Counted from the first letter of the stretch, positions 8,685-21,586 are shown. The stretch: 64,000 nt of DNA from Astragalus membranaceus (GCA_039519185.1 CM076849.1:34591109-34655108); one strand, 5' to 3'. Notes: a model not told the origin generated them from the sequence alone. A program made the numbers and translations.

Positions 8685-11147
8685 ATGAGTAATATTAATC
8701 TAGAGCTGGATGAAGCTAAAGCTGAAATTGAAAAACTCAAGGCAAAATTACGAGGCAAGACAAATTCACTTAAGAAATTGAAGAAATCACATGATGCACA
8801 AGTAAATCAGATACATGAAGCTATTTCTAGAGTTGAAAAGCTGGAACAAGAACTATTCCAAAAAGCAGATGAAATCATTTATACACAAAAGATATATGAA
8901 GATCACAGATGGCATTTGAATAGTGAAGATTGTGATGATAAACTTGGAGAAGATTGTGATGAGAAGTTTGAAAAATGGGAAGATGAAAAGAGAAGGTTGG
9001 TATTGGTGTTAGAGGAGGAAAATCAGAAAGTGGAAAACCAAGAAGGACAAGAGGTAGAATGCCTTTCAGTTTCAAACAAATGCATAGAAATAGGTACAAA
9101 TTTGCAAACATCCAAAGAATTAGGAGAAAGAAATGACATGTTTCAGAAGTTCGAAGGGGATAACATGAAGGTTGAAGAACAACTGAAATGGAGGAAGGAA
9201 CAATTTGAACATCAACAAGAGGTGCATGAAAACCAGTTCAAGTCAGGTATGAAAGATTGGGAGTTGGAAAAATCTGCATTGCTTGAAGAGATTTCTTCAC
9301 TACAGTCCAAGTTAGATTCTCATATCAGAATGTCACAGGATCTACAGCATGAATTAGAGATGTGCAAGAATGCAAAGTTACAGCTTGACTCCTTAAACTC
9401 TCAGCAGGAAAAAGATACTGAAGATCTTAGACATGCACTGGAAACACAAGAGGCATCTTATAAAGAATCAAAGTACTCAGCTGAGATGTTAGAGCAAGAA
9501 AATAATGAGTTAAAGAAGTCCCTCAGAGAACTTCAGGAAGCAAAAATTCAAGAAGCAAAGGCTTCATATTCTCTATCAGTATTACGATCCAATCTAAGAG
9601 GTTTGGAACAAACTTATAGAGAGTGTGTCGCAGTTTTTAAGGCCAGACAAGCTGAATGGAGCTTTCTGAAGGCACGGTTGACAGGAACCATTGACAGCTA
9701 TCAATCTGAGTTAGAAACTAAAGCTGCAACAATAGAGGAGCTCAAGATGGAGTTGGAATGTTCTCATTCTTTAACTACTGAGTTGATGCTGCAGAATGAG
9801 GAAATGTCTGTGATGCTGCTAGTGTTAAAGCAGGGAATTTCTGTGGCACAATTGAAACGTTCCAATGATAGTGAACCTCATAAGCACAAGGAAATGCTTG
9901 AAGAATCAACCAAGTGTGAAATGGAAATTGATTTTAAAGAAAAACTTGAGGAAGTTTATGATGCTTTAGACAAGGCAAACGCTGAATTGGATGAAAGAAC
10001 ATGTGAAAGAAGTGAAATGGAATTTGAATTGCAAATGTGGAAGTCAATTGTTGAACGTTTGAAGAATGATCTTGAAGAAAATCTTGTAATGCGTCAAGCA
10101 TTGGAATATTCACTTATTGCACAAATAGATTTTAGTGAAAGCATCAAGCATGATAAAGATGAGTTGGTTTGTGAGTTGGAAGAGGAAGAGAATCTAGTAA
10201 ATGATCTGCAACAACATGTTTCCCTATTGGAACAAGACCTGAAAGTAAAGGACACAAAAGCTTCTGTTTCAGCAAGGTGGGGAACAGTTGTGTCTTCTGA
10301 AGCTGCAGAAAGGAGATATCTCCAAATCATAGAGGAGAAGGACAAGAATTTAGAGGAGTTACAGAAAGAGGTTCTTAGGTTGGAACAAGAATCATTTAGA
10401 AGAGAATTTGAAAGTGTTGTGATTGAAAGAGGCAATATGGAAAGAATCAATGAGCTTGAGAAAGAGAATCATTTCCAGTTTAGAAAAGGAAAAAATATGA
10501 CAATAGATGAGCTAATGCAGCATGCCACTTCAATGGAAAAAGAGTTCATTAGCTCCTTGATCCCCTTTACTTCCCAGCTTGCTGAGAAACAAGCTGAAAT
10601 TTTTCAAGTCCAAGAAGCTTGTGATAAGATCACAGAAGCTGAGGCTATAGCTACACTTGAAATTGAAGAGAAAAAATTGATGATAGAGGAACTTGAGGAT
10701 GATATCCATGACATGGAGCAGAAACTAAAACTGCAAGAAGAAAACTGGAGCCAGTTAAAACACCTTGCATTGGATATTGAAATGGAAATGGATGAAAAAC
10801 AGTTAAAAATAAAAGAGTTGAGTGATCAAATAGAGAATAAGCTAAGAGGCTCAGATGTTTTGCTTCAAAAGATCAAGATGGAGAATAGAAATTTGCTAGA
10901 AAATTCTACTACAAGATTGTCACCACCAGAGAGGGAGAACTTGTTGGGTTTTGTTATGGGGTTGAGTGATAAAATGAGTGATTGCACTACTGCAGACACT
11001 AGATTAATTGATGTGTTAAGAAACTTAGTGCAATCTTTTGAGAAAGATTGTATAGGAATGAATTTTAGAAGTGATGATGGATTGCTTGTAAAAGAGAACA
11101 TGATAGTTCATTCTCCCAGGTCACCATTTAAGGAGATCAACAATTAG
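8685..11147 (+). CDS. Long coiled-coil protein, At4g38062-like
   Basis: 820 aa from the Met at 8685 (MSNINLELDEAKAEIEKLKA). The reading frame is open 21 codons further upstream, but that part lies before and across the predicted splice acceptor. The protein is almost entirely heptad-rich alpha-helix, Glu/Lys/Leu-rich, without a transmembrane segment or catalytic domain. The N-terminal ELDEAKAEIEKLKA motif, the DCDEKFEKWEDEKRRLVL block, LKWRKEQFEHQQEVHE, and a C-terminal tail SPRSPFKEINN match the plant family of Arabidopsis At4g38062, whose role is not known to me. It looks shorter than family members I remember (about 1,000 aa). It is the only intact-looking host gene here. A decayed partial copy lies at 54.5-55.6 kb. 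Confidence 0.88.
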   Translation: MSNINLELDEAKAEIEKLKAKLRGKTNSLKKLKKSHDAQVNQIHEAISRVEKLEQELFQKADEIIYTQKIYEDHRWHLNSEDCDDKLGEDCDEKFEKWEDEKRRLVLVLEEENQKVENQEGQEVECLSVSNKCIEIGTNLQTSKELGERNDMFQKFEGDNMKVEEQLKWRKEQFEHQQEVHENQFKSGMKDWELEKSALLEEISSLQSKLDSHIRMSQDLQHELEMCKNAKLQLDSLNSQQEKDTEDLRHALETQEASYKESKYSAEMLEQENNELKKSLRELQEAKIQEAKASYSLSVLRSNLRGLEQTYRECVAVFKARQAEWSFLKARLTGTIDSYQSELETKAATIEELKMELECSHSLTTELMLQNEEMSVMLLVLKQGISVAQLKRSNDSEPHKHKEMLEESTKCEMEIDFKEKLEEVYDALDKANAELDERTCERSEMEFELQMWKSIVERLKNDLEENLVMRQALEYSLIAQIDFSESIKHDKDELVCELEEEENLVNDLQQHVSLLEQDLKVKDTKASVSARWGTVVSSEAAERRYLQIIEEKDKNLEELQKEVLRLEQESFRREFESVVIERGNMERINELEKENHFQFRKGKNMTIDELMQHATSMEKEFISSLIPFTSQLAEKQAEIFQVQEACDKITEAEAIATLEIEEKKLMIEELEDDIHDMEQKLKLQEENWSQLKHLALDIEMEMDEKQLKIKELSDQIENKLRGSDVLLQKIKMENRNLLENSTTRLSPPERENLLGFVMGLSDKMSDCTTADTRLIDVLRNLVQSFEKDCIGMNFRSDDGLLVKENMIVHSPRSPFKEINN

Positions 11148-11553
11148 TTGTGATAGAGAAAAGACTTGCTAATGTACATATATTTTTAGCAAAAAAATTA
11201 TGCAGCTTATAGCATGAATATTTCTTTAGATTGTATAATATTGAATTCATTTGTTTTAGCATATGTTTTGTTTGCATACTAATTTCTGACTTGTGCCCTC
11301 ATGGCCTTTTTTGACTCAAATATTTTAAACTTTCCACGGATATAAATCGACATTAACCTTAAGTAAAGTACCACATGTGTTATGTTGTTCTCCACTAAAA
11401 AACGTAATATATGTGCAGTCATCATGAGCTTTGAGATATTTATAAGTTTGAATATTCACTACAAGAATAAAGCTTATTTCCTGCAAACATTTCCGACGAA
11501 AAATTTTCCGTCGCAAATTGCGACGGATTTGCGACCAAAACGACCATCGCAAC

Positions 11554-11997
11554 TGTTCTGTACCGTGCTTCCGATCTTGAGGATCGATATTATGCAGTTG
11601 GTAGATATTTTGTCCTTGATTCTATCTTTGTCTTCGGGCTTTGAGAGGAAAGTTTTGTTCGACCTGGAGATGTTCGACCTTGAGAGGCGATGTTGAGGCG
11701 TTCGATCTTGAGATGTTCGATCTTGGAGGACGTGGTTGTACCTGCAATGATACTCCGACGCTTAAGTCAGTATTTGAGAGAATAAGTGTTTGGTTAAAAA
11801 AGTGCTTACCATTAATGAGCATTGAATGGGGTATTTATAGAGTTTGGATGTGTTTGTGTTGGCGTTTTTGGGCCGTCCGATCTTGCGGGCTGATCTTGGC
11901 CATTGAAGATTGGACTCTCTTGATTACAATTGGGCTTTTCATCAATTGGGCTTTTGGAGAAGGGGTGCAAATAGAAGTTACTGTAATTACCATAACA
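11554..11997 (-). repeat. 3' LTR of the Tat element
   Basis: 444 bases, TGTTATGG...TACAGAACA on the minus strand. A TATA-like CTATAAATACC lies on the minus strand near 11830-11841, the likely LTR promoter. Confidence 0.93.
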
Positions 11998-12329
11998 GTG
12001 GTCCCCCAAGTCTGGTCGCTACGAGGAGCGATCTTGACTTTGAGTGGAGGTTCTATCCGTTTATCGAGCTTATGTTGGGGCCGGGGTTTCTCGAGCGATG
12101 CTAGCTGTCCGTCGAGCTTTCGAGCGATGTGGGCAGTTTTTCGAAACTCAGTGCTGCTTTGGAATCAGTGCTGCTTTGGAATCAGTGCCACTTTTATTGT
12201 TTCTGACAAGGCGTCTCTTCGTGGTGGCGGCGCATGATGGTGACGTTTTATTTTTCAGCGTGCGGATTTTAATGGACCATGGGTTGGATGTGACGCTTCG
12301 ACTTCCAGGCCCAGGCCCATTGGATTTGC

Positions 12330-12337
12330 TATAAATA
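12330..12337 (+). promoter_or_regulatory. TATA box of the antisense gene
   Basis: TATAAATA on the plus strand, followed about 400 bases later by the start codon at 12742. A 5' leader intron is possible between AGTTTCGAG/GTTAGT near 12510 and an acceptor CCTGTAG near 12669. The sequence lies outside the LTR, so the antisense gene would have its own promoter. Confidence 0.55.
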
Positions 12338-12741
12338 AAGGGTCTCACCAATTCATTTGTTGTTTGTTGTTCATTTGTTCTGATTTGCCGATCTTTCGAG
12401 AGCTCCCGAGTTTCTTTAGAGTGAACGTGTTTGAAGTACCTTTAAGGTCGGTTTCTGAGGATCGACAACCGTTTATTTCCAGACATCATCAGCTTGCGAC
12501 ATAGTTTCGAGGTTAGTCTACTTTTTGGTTTTTTCTTTACTTTTTATTTGTGCCTGGACCTTCCCCCGTCCCCTTTGATCTCAGAATGGGGGTCGTCAGG
12601 TCGGGTTCCGACTTGCTCGCGGACCCATTTTTCGATCTTTATTCCTGACATTTCGTCCCCCATTCCTGTAGATTCGATCTGGCGAGAACGAAACAAACTC
12701 GGAGAGACGTCACTCAGTACCGGAAAGAGTTTGCGAGTGCG

Positions 12742-15212
12742 ATGGCTTCTGGTGGTGAAATCCCTGAGGTCCGTGCCGAGCCTTCGGAAGTCGCCGCCCC
12801 GGACGTGCAAGAGCACTCTGCTTCCGCCCCTGTGAGTGATAAGGCGGAAGATAATTTTGAGAGCGAAAGTTCTTCTCCTGCGACCGATGCTAATGAGCCG
12901 AATGACGATACTCCCGAAGATGTGGAGGAGGATTGTTTGGTGGATGTGATGGCTGTTACTTCCGAGTCTGATGAGGAAATTCCAGTGGAGGAATCAGAGG
13001 GTTCCGAGGTCGATCTTGGGTCGAGTTCCGACTCTGCTGATGAGTCCGATAGAGAGGGTGTTGAAGAACAAGTTGAATCTCGCCCTAAGAGCCAACCGGA
13101 GTCCAGCCGAGCTTCTGCCGTTTCTCTGGATGAGTACTCTAGTACTGGTTGTGGGGACCTTGACGTACCGGTGCGAGAGGTCTCCCAATATGATTGGGTT
13201 TCCAGAAATATTTTGGAGATCGAATCGTTGTACCAGCATGGGTTTAATTTGGAGAGGGTCGGGAGGAAAGCTTCGGGTCGCTCGAAGCGAATTTGGAGAG
13301 TTGAGGGAATGAAAAAGGGAGAGCATGTGGCTTTGTGGCCAGGAGAGCTCAAGTTTACTTTGTATCATATGCTGATAAACGAGATGAATATCAGGCCTCC
13401 TTTCACTTGGTTCGAGCAGACGGTCTTGGCGACTTTGGATGTTGCGCCTTCTCAGTTGCATCCAAACGCGTGGGCTTTTGTTCGAGCTTTCGAGCTAATG
13501 TGTCTTCATCTGGAGAGGCCGGTCTCGCCGTTGCTCTTTTTTCATTTGTTTGAGATCAATCGGAATAGTAGTGAGAATAAGTCCGGTCGCGAACACGTCA
13601 GTCTTCGTTCGAGGCGAGGTGCCAAGATTTTTAAAGCCTATGCGGACTCGTTGAAGGGGAATTGGAAGGAGTTATTTTATTGGGTCGAACCGGTGACCGA
13701 CGAAGCGATTGAGAGAGTGGGAAAGTTTTCAGAGGATGGTCGGACTTTGGTGTCCACCAAGTTTCCCATTGGTTGGAGTCAGGCCCATTTTGAACGATCC
13801 ACCAATTCCTTTTCGGTTGGTCAGAATCGTTTGAACGCTGCCGATCTTCTTACCAAGAGGATCCTGATGTTTATTTCTGAGAACATTCCGTTTTCAAAAC
13901 ATAAGTATCGGGGTATCCCTGCGGCTAAGATAGTTCAGGCCGGGAAGCGAAGACGAGTGCAAATTGTCTTAGGTAGCCTTGTTTTTCTTGCTATTGATAT
14001 TTGCATATTTTTGACCGTAGTTTGTATGACCGATTTATGTTTCTTTTCCAGATACCATGGCCCCAAAGAAGCTCGCCGTAATGAAGGCGCTGGCGATGAG
14101 GAGCGTCGAGATATCTGGAGATGCTGAGGGGGTTGGTGTTCCGCTTCCGACTTCTCCCCAGGCCGAGACTGCTGTTGGGACGGTTACTGCTGCTTCTCCG
14201 ATAAATATCGTTACCCAGGAGGACCTTGCCTATGAGGCTATGGTCGATCTTGTTTCCAGTTCTCCTCCCCCGACTGCTCCCGAAGTTGGTGCGGGTACCT
14301 CGGGAAAAAGGGTGCGCACCGAGGCAAGTGGCGAGCAGAGGCCAGAAAAAAGGAGTAAGACTTCGAGGAGACCGAAGCATAAGAGTAAGGCCGTACCCTT
14401 GGAGGAGGGTTTTTTGGAGCAGAATTACGCCCAATGGCGGGAGGATCCTGTCGGGGCGTCTGTCAAATTGTTGGCGAATTTGGCCGATGTTCATAGGATC
14501 GAGAAAGAAAAATACGAGCAGCGGGCTAAGGGTAAATGACATCATTTCTTTTTATATTCATAAAAACATCTCTTTCTTCATAAACTGATTTCCCTCATTT
14601 TTCGATTTTGCAGCTTCTCTGGAGCTTGAGAAGTCAAAAATAGTGAAGCTCGTGGAAGACGTGGCTTTAAAATCGAAAGAGCTTGCTCGGACAAAGCAAG
14701 AACTTCTGGTTCTGAAGGAAAGCCAAGGGGAGGTTGTACGTCGGGCGGAGTTTGCGGAGAATCGTGTCAAGGAGCTTGAAGAAAGGGAAAAAGTTTTGGA
14801 GGGGCAACTTGCCGAGGCCAACGAGAAGATCAAAGGTTTGGAGTTTCGTGTAGCTGGTTTGGAAGAGGATTTGAAGAAAGCATCTGAGGCACGGGTCGGT
14901 ACGAGCGGCGATGCGGAGGCTCGAATTGCAGAGCTTGAGGCAGCCCTTCAGCAAAGCAGAAGAAATGCTAAAGAGGCTACAAAACTTGCAAATGAGGCTA
15001 GGAGGGAGGCTCGGGAAGCTGCTAATTCTGCAATTGAGCTGTACAAGGAGGGTTTTGAGTCCGCCCAGGAGCAAATTACTTTGGTCCATCCTTCTATAAT
15101 TTTGGATCGGTCGATTATTGACGCCGACCATGAGGTAGAAGGGGGTCAGATCTTTAAGATCGATGCTCAGACGCAGACGAAGAGTGTGATATTCCCGACC
15201 TCCACTGCCTGA
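12742..15212 (+). CDS. Antisense ORF of the Tat element: putative gypsy-type transposon protein, three exons
   Basis: Exon 1 12742-13972, exon 2 14052-14531, exon 3 14614-15212. Junctions are TTAG/GTAGCC with TTTTCCAG/ATACC, and CTAAGG/GTAAAT with TTTTGCAG/CTTCT. Joined, the frame is uninterrupted and 2310 bases long, 769 aa plus stop. The N-terminus is acidic and low in complexity; the centre (from about residue 150) has YDWVSRNILEIESLYQHGF and ELKFTLYHMLINEMNIRPP, the pattern of the plant 'putative gypsy-type transposon' domain; the C-terminus is a Glu/Lys/Ala coiled coil. It runs opposite to gag-pol. Such antisense ORFs are known in Tat elements; their function is not established. It is fully open, unlike gag-pol. 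Confidence 0.82.
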
Positions 15213-15886
15213 TGTTTTAACAGCGTTTCTTTTGCAGAAGTTCCTGGTGTATGCTTTTACTTATGTATTTTTTGTATAGATCCGGAACTTCTGTTTGGTC
15301 TAGCTGGAGATATTTGTAACCTCTTTTTGGAATATGCCTATAAGGCCTTTACGAGCTTTAATGAATGCTTTTCGAATTTCGCATGTCATGTATGTCGTTT
15401 TTGCGAGTTTTTAACGAGTGCTTTTTAAATTCTGCACGTCGCGTGTGACGTAAAAACGTCGGTAATCGAGGAACTCGATTTACCGGCTTTGAACCTATAG
15501 GACAGTTTACTAGGACTCGGCCCAGATTTAACTCGCCCCATAGGGGTATCGGCAGCTGCGGCCGATGGTCGTTCGTAGGACGTTTTGATCCTTGAAGACC
15601 CGGTCTCTTTGAGATAGTTTGCCAAGACTCGGCTCGGATTTAACTGTTTTCTCAAAGAGTTTTTGACCTTTGGGTGGTCGCTTTTGGGGAGATCTTTTAA
15701 GATCGGTCCCAGTTGATTCCTGTTGGGGGGAATTAGGTCCCTTCATTCTTTTTTGATGAAAATCAAGAATGTGTGGCGACTTGAAAAAACTTTTGAGAAG
15801 TATTGAAAGCGTTTGAAAGAAATGTCAAGCTTCTTTATTAATAGCTTATTTCGAGTTTACATAAGATCGGTGTGAGTGACTTCTTT

Positions 15887-18800
15887 CTAAGGATAATAAC
15901 TTTTCAGTTTTGTTGCGTTCCAAGTTCTCTCAATCTTTCTTCCTTGGAGGGTCTCCAATTTAAAGGCTCCCGTGCCGGTTTTAGATAAAATTCGGTAGGG
16001 GCCTTCCCAGTTTGGGGCGAGCTTTCCTTGGGAGGCGTTTTTCTGACCGACGTCAGCCCTTCTGAGTACCAGATCGCCAGGATTGAAATCTCTGTGAACG
16101 ACCTTGGTGTTGTATCTGGTTGCCACCTTTTGTTTGATGATCGCTTCTCGGAGCGAGGCTCGACCTCGGATTTCATCGATGAGGTCGAGTTCTTCTCTTA
16201 GGGCTTGATCGTTATTGCTTTGTGTTTTGGGATTTGCCGTTCTCCAACTAAGTTCGCCGATTTCGACGGGGATGACCGCCTCGCTGCCGTAGGAGAGCCT
16301 AAAAGGTGTTTCCCCAGTGGAGCTTTGGGGGGTCGTCCGGTATCCCCAGAGGACGTAAGGCAATTCTTCTACCCAATTTCCTTTAGCATCGTCCAAACGT
16401 CGTTTCAGCCCGTTTAGTATTACTTTATTTGCAGCCTCTGCTTGACCGTTGGTTTGAGGGTGCTCTACTGAAGTGAAATGGTGTTTAATTTTAAGCTCGA
16501 ACATTAGTTTGCGGAATCCCGTGTCTGTGAATTGCGTTCCGTTGTCTGTTACTACTACCTCGGGGATCCCGAACCTGCTCATAATGCTTTTTTTGAAGAA
16601 TTTTATGCAGTTTTTTGCAGTGATGGTTGCCAGGGGTTCCGCTTCTATCCATTTACTGAAGTAGTCTACGGCGACGATCAAGAATTTGACTTGTCCTGGT
16701 GCTTTTGCGAAAGGTCCGAGCAAGTCCATTCCCCACCATGCGAAGGGCCATGTGGAGGATAAACTCGTGAGGTCTGTGGGGGGAGCTATGTGCATATTGG
16801 CGTGGATTTGACATTTCTTGCACTTCTTCACGTGATCACTAGCATCACCGATCATGCTCGGCCAGTAGTAGCCGGCTCGAAGGGTTTTTCGTGCTAAAGA
16901 TCGAGCTCCCATGTGCTGGCCGCAGATCCCCTCATGAATTTCTGTCAACACATAGGCCGCTTCCTCTCCCTCGATGCATTTAATTAACGGGGAAGAGAGG
17001 CTTCGTTTATAGAGCGTCCCGTTGATGGCTGAAAAAGCCGAGGCTCTTCTCCTGATATATTTGGCGTCGTTTCTGTCTGGGGGTTCCGTTCCTGAGACGA
17101 TGTACTCTAAAATTGGGGTTATCCAGCTGTCTGCCTCTTCAAGTACGTAGATGGTCGGGTTAAACAGCGGCTCGATAGATACACTGGGATTGTGTAGTGT
17201 TTCTTGGATGGTCGTCCTTTGGTTACCCGGGGTTTTTGTGCTTGCGAGTTTGGCGAGGATATCAGCTCGTTGGTTTTCCGTTCTTGGGACATGAATTATC
17301 TCGCTTGCTTCAAATTTAGCTATTAGCGATCGTACCTGAAGTAGGTATTTTTGTAGGATCGGTTCTTTGGTCTCGTATTTGCTTTCGATCTGGGAGACCA
17401 CCAAGAGAGAGTCGGTATGGAGTTTAATTTTTTGGACTTGGAGGTCAATTGCCAGGCGAAGTCCGGCAATGCAAGCTTCGTACTCTGCTTGGTTGTTCGA
17501 GGTGGGAAAACCGAATGCAAGGGAAACTTCGATGATGACCCCAGTCGGGCTTTCTAGCATAATCCCAGCACCACTCCCTTTTGGATTTGAGGAACCATCG
17601 ACGTAGAGGATCCATATGTCAGAGCCGGTGTTAGCAGGTGTCATCTCGGCGATGAAGTCGACTAAAACTTGTGCTTTAAGTGTAGTTCGAGCTTCATATT
17701 TGATACCGAACTCTGAGAGTTCTACGGCCCATTTGATCATCCTTCCAGCTAGATCGGGTCTGTGGAGTATCTGTCTGATTGGGTAGTTAGTGCGGACGAC
17801 TACCTGGTGGGCGACGAAATAAGCTCGAAAACGTCGAGCTGCAACAATGAGGGCCAAGGCGATTTTCTCGATTTTCTGATAACGACTTTCAGCCCCGTGC
17901 AGAGCCTTGCTTGCGAAGTAGATGGGACTTTGCCCGGTTTCGAGTTCGCGTACTAAAACGGCAGCTAATGCCTCTTCCGAGACTGCTAGATATAGGTATA
18001 ATGTTTCTCCTTCATTTGGGCGAGTTAAAATTGGAGGCTCGGAGAGAGATTTTTTAAGTTGCTTCAAAGCTTCGTCTTGCTCGGGTGTCCATTTGAAATC
18101 TCTTTCTTCTTTTTTGAGGATTTTGAAAAGTGGAAGAGATTTGAATGCTGCATTCGATATGAAACGAGATAGAGCAGCTATCATTCCATTGAGTTTTTGT
18201 ACTTCTCATTTGGACGTCGGAGTTCGCATTTCTGTGACGGATCGACATTTGTCTGGGTTTGCCTCGATACCTCGTTCTGTTAAGAAGAAACCTAAGAATT
18301 TCCCAGCTCGAACCCCGAAAGTGCATTTTTCTGGGTTTAATCTCATTCTGTTTTTTCGTACCTCAGAGAAAATTGCTTTCAGATCGCTTATATGGTCGGC
18401 ATCACTTTTGCTTTTGGCGATCATATCGTCGAGGTAAACCTCTACGCTTTTACCGATCTGGTTTTGGAAAACTTTGTTCATCATTCTTTGATAAGTTGCT
18501 CCAGCGTTTTTTAAACCAAAGGGCATAACACGGTACGCGAAGTTTCCTCGGTCAGTGATGAAGGCGGTTTTTGCTTGATCTGGTGGAAACATGGCGATTT
18601 GGTTGTACCCGGAGTATGCGTCCATGAAAGATAACAACTGGAAACCGGAAGCGCTGTCGACCAAACGATCGATACTGGGGACCGGAAAGGCGTCTTTTGG
18701 GCAAGCTTTATTAAGATCGGTGTAGTCGACACACATACGCCATTTTCCGTTAGACTTCTTCACCAGGACAGGGTTTGATAACCAAGTTGTGTATTTAACC

Positions 18801-21586
18801 TCAGAGATAAAGTTGGCTCGGATGAGGTCGTCTACTGCTAAGGTGGCAGCAATGGCTTTTTCTCTGCTTTGGGCCCGCTTTCTTTGGGCGATCCATTTTG
18901 CTTCTGGGTTTATTGCGAGCCGATGGCAGGCAATCTCTGGCGGGATCCCAGGCATGTCTTCGGCCGACCAAGCAAAGATGTCTTTGAAATCTTTAAGACA
19001 TTGGGTTAATTCGGCCTTGATCTTTTCTGGAAGGTCGATCCCTATTTTGATTTTTTGGGAGGGGTCTGAACCGAGTTGTGTTTCGACGAACTTTCCATCA
19101 GGCTCTGGTCTTCTGATTTTGCGTTTGAGCTCTTTTGTTAGCTCGTCGACATCTATCTGTTTTTCGACCTCCGGACCGCAGTTGGTTCCTACGTTAGTGG
19201 CGGTGTTAACTTCAGTCGATCTTCCTTTTGGCATTTTGGGAGTCGCCGGTTCTTCCGAAGGGGGAACCCCTTCATGCTCCGAAGCTTTTCTTTCGTTCTT
19301 AGTCCATAGGAAAAAACACCTGGAGGCCGACTCTAAGTCAGAGTTTAAAGTGATAACTCTGTCGCAAAGAGAGTGGAACTTCATCTTTAAGTGAGTGGTG
19401 GATGTAACCGCCCCGAGCCTGCCGAGGGTCGGTCTTCCTATAATGCCGTTGTATATGGATTCACAAGGCAAGACGAGGAATTTGGTTCTGACGGTTCGGA
19501 CCATTGGTTCGGTTCCGTAGGTAACCATTAGCTCCAGATGTCCAAGGGGTTTCGTTCGAGATCCGTTAAAACCGGACAAAGCCGTCCCTCTATAAGGGGT
19601 GAGTTCCTCTTTATCGATCCCCATTTTGCTCAGAAGATCGATAAAGATGATGTCTGATGAGCTCCCCTGATCGACCAGGATTCTACGTACCTCCTTGTTG
19701 GCTATGATTGCCGATATCAAGAGAGGTACGTGTTTGTTAGCTTTTCCGTCAATAAGGTCGTTGTCACTAAAAGATAATGGAGGTCGGTTAGTCTTGATCG
19801 GGGTCGTTGACGTTGAGGCCACGCACAACAATTCCTTCCATTTTCTCTTCATGGATTTTCCCGATCCTTCATGATCGAATCCCCCAGTTATCATCATGAT
19901 AACCGAGCGTTTTTTATCCAGCTCTTCGCGGTCTGGGTCGGTCATTTCTTTTCCTTTTGCCCTGAGGTTTTCATTTCTTTCTCTTCCGAAGTTGTCAGAC
20001 CGTTCTCCCTCCCTTTTGACGTAAGAAGATAGTTTTCCCCGTTTTATTAAATCTTCTATGTCATCCTTTAGGGCATTGCAATGGTTTGTGTCATGGCCAT
20101 TGCTTCTGTGGTATCGGCAGTATTTGTTGGCCTTCTGCCCAGGTTGGATAGGTAAGGGCCTGGGAGGCTTGACGTCCCTGAATTCGACGTTCCAACATTC
20201 CCCTAGTAACTGGGCGTTGGAGACGTTGAGTTCGGTGTATACCTGGTGACGATTTTTCCTACCGATGTTCCAGGAGTTTTTTCGAGGGTCGACCTCGATG
20301 TGGCGTTTCGACGATTCTGCCTGTGACGACGTTTTGTCGATCTTGGAATTTTCTTCTTCGTTAATGAAGCACTGGGATAGTTCGAGGAATTCTTGAAGGG
20401 TGTTAGGTTCCCAGGTGTTGATGTGCTTTCGGAACGAGCTTCCAGGGAGCAGACCTTGGGCCATGAAGAAAATTCGAAAGGCGTCGTCTAACTGCCGAAC
20501 CTGAAGAGCTTCGATGTTGAATCGCTCTATATATTCCCTCAGGGGTTCATTTGCTTTCTGGACAATAGATGCTAGAACATTTTTGTTTTTGGGTTTGCTC
20601 TTGGAATGGGCAAAGTGCACCGAGAAGTGTTTTGCTAACTGGTCCCATGAGGAAATGGTATTCGACCTTAACGTCCGAAACCATTCGGAAGCCATTTTGT
20701 CTAGGGTCAAAGGGAATATTCGACATTTCATTTCCATGGGTACATTTCGATACTGCATGGTTGTGTCAAATTGGTCTAGATGTCTGTCGGGGTCGCCCGT
20801 CCCGTCATAAGTCTTCAATCCTCCAGGTGGTTTTTCGAGATACCGGGGGACCCGGAAGTTGTCGATCGACTTTGTGAAAGGACCTTTTCGCCCAGGTCGA
20901 TTTGCTCGTGACAGTGGTTGGCGTCTGTGGTGGACCTTTTGAATGATGTCGTGGCTTCTCGATCGTCTCCGTGACGAGGTTGAGCCTTCAATTTGTCGAG
21001 CCAGAGGAGAACGGGAACCATTCCCTCGGTGGCGGCGTGGAGGAGAATGAGGATCATCTAGATCGTCGTATTGTCGAGCTGACGGAGAACGGGAATGAGC
21101 CTCGTGTTGTCGAGCCAGAGGAGAACGGGAACCATTCCCTCGTTGACGGCGTGCGGGGGAGCGATGAGTGAGCTTTCTCCGTGGGGGTGATCGATGAAAA
21201 AGTCTTCTTCGAGTTGGGCGTCGTTCCTCCAGTGAGCTCTGCCCGGATGATTGTTGGTCCAGGACGTTCCGACCTTGCAGTCTCGCTACTTCGGATTCGA
21301 GGTTGGCGAAACGGTTGTTTCTTTCTTCATTTACCGCTTCTTGCCGGGCCAATAGCTGAACGAGATGTTGAACCGCGTCCGTCAAGGCCGGGAGTAGTTG
21401 AGGGGGAGATGGTAGGCTCGTCTCATCTGCGCCTGATTGTGCTCGGGAAGGTCCCGTGTTGGGATGTCGGCTTCGTGTTTGCGACGAATTCGTGAGTTCC
21501 TGGACGTGGCCTTCAGGAGTTCGCTGAGGGCCGAGGTCAGGTTCGGCCATGAGACTAGTCGGTATTGAGCGGTGTGTTGGTGCCAT
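15887..21586 (-). pseudogene. Tat gag-pol polyprotein, one in-frame stop
   Basis: About 1,900 codons in one frame, broken only by TGA at 18206-18208. The neighbouring codons suggest a CGA-to-TGA change (inference). Order by residue of the first part: basic Arg/Ser-rich leader to about 240; gag core with FRVPRYLEKPPGG (about 245-400); knuckle-like CRYHRSNGHDTNHC (about 490); aspartic protease with LVDQGSSSDIIF (about 640); RT with FMDAYSGYNQIAMF and YLDDMIAKSK (about 1000-1070). After the stop: RNase H, then a second RNase H-like region with YVDGSSNPKGSGAGI, the zinc-binding HEGICGQHMG...CKKCQ, and an integrase core with MDLLGPF, VVVTDNGTQFTD and HPQTNGQAEA. The paired RNase H regions fit Tat. 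There is no chromodomain. Confidence 0.93.

Noticed and set aside
12714..13461. Minus-strand ORFs opposite the antisense gene
   Set aside because: Shadow frames; the plus-strand frame has splice sites and family similarity.
14057..14539. Separate 160-codon gene in the Tat element
   Set aside because: It is exon 2 of the spliced antisense gene; joining with the flanking exons keeps one open frame.
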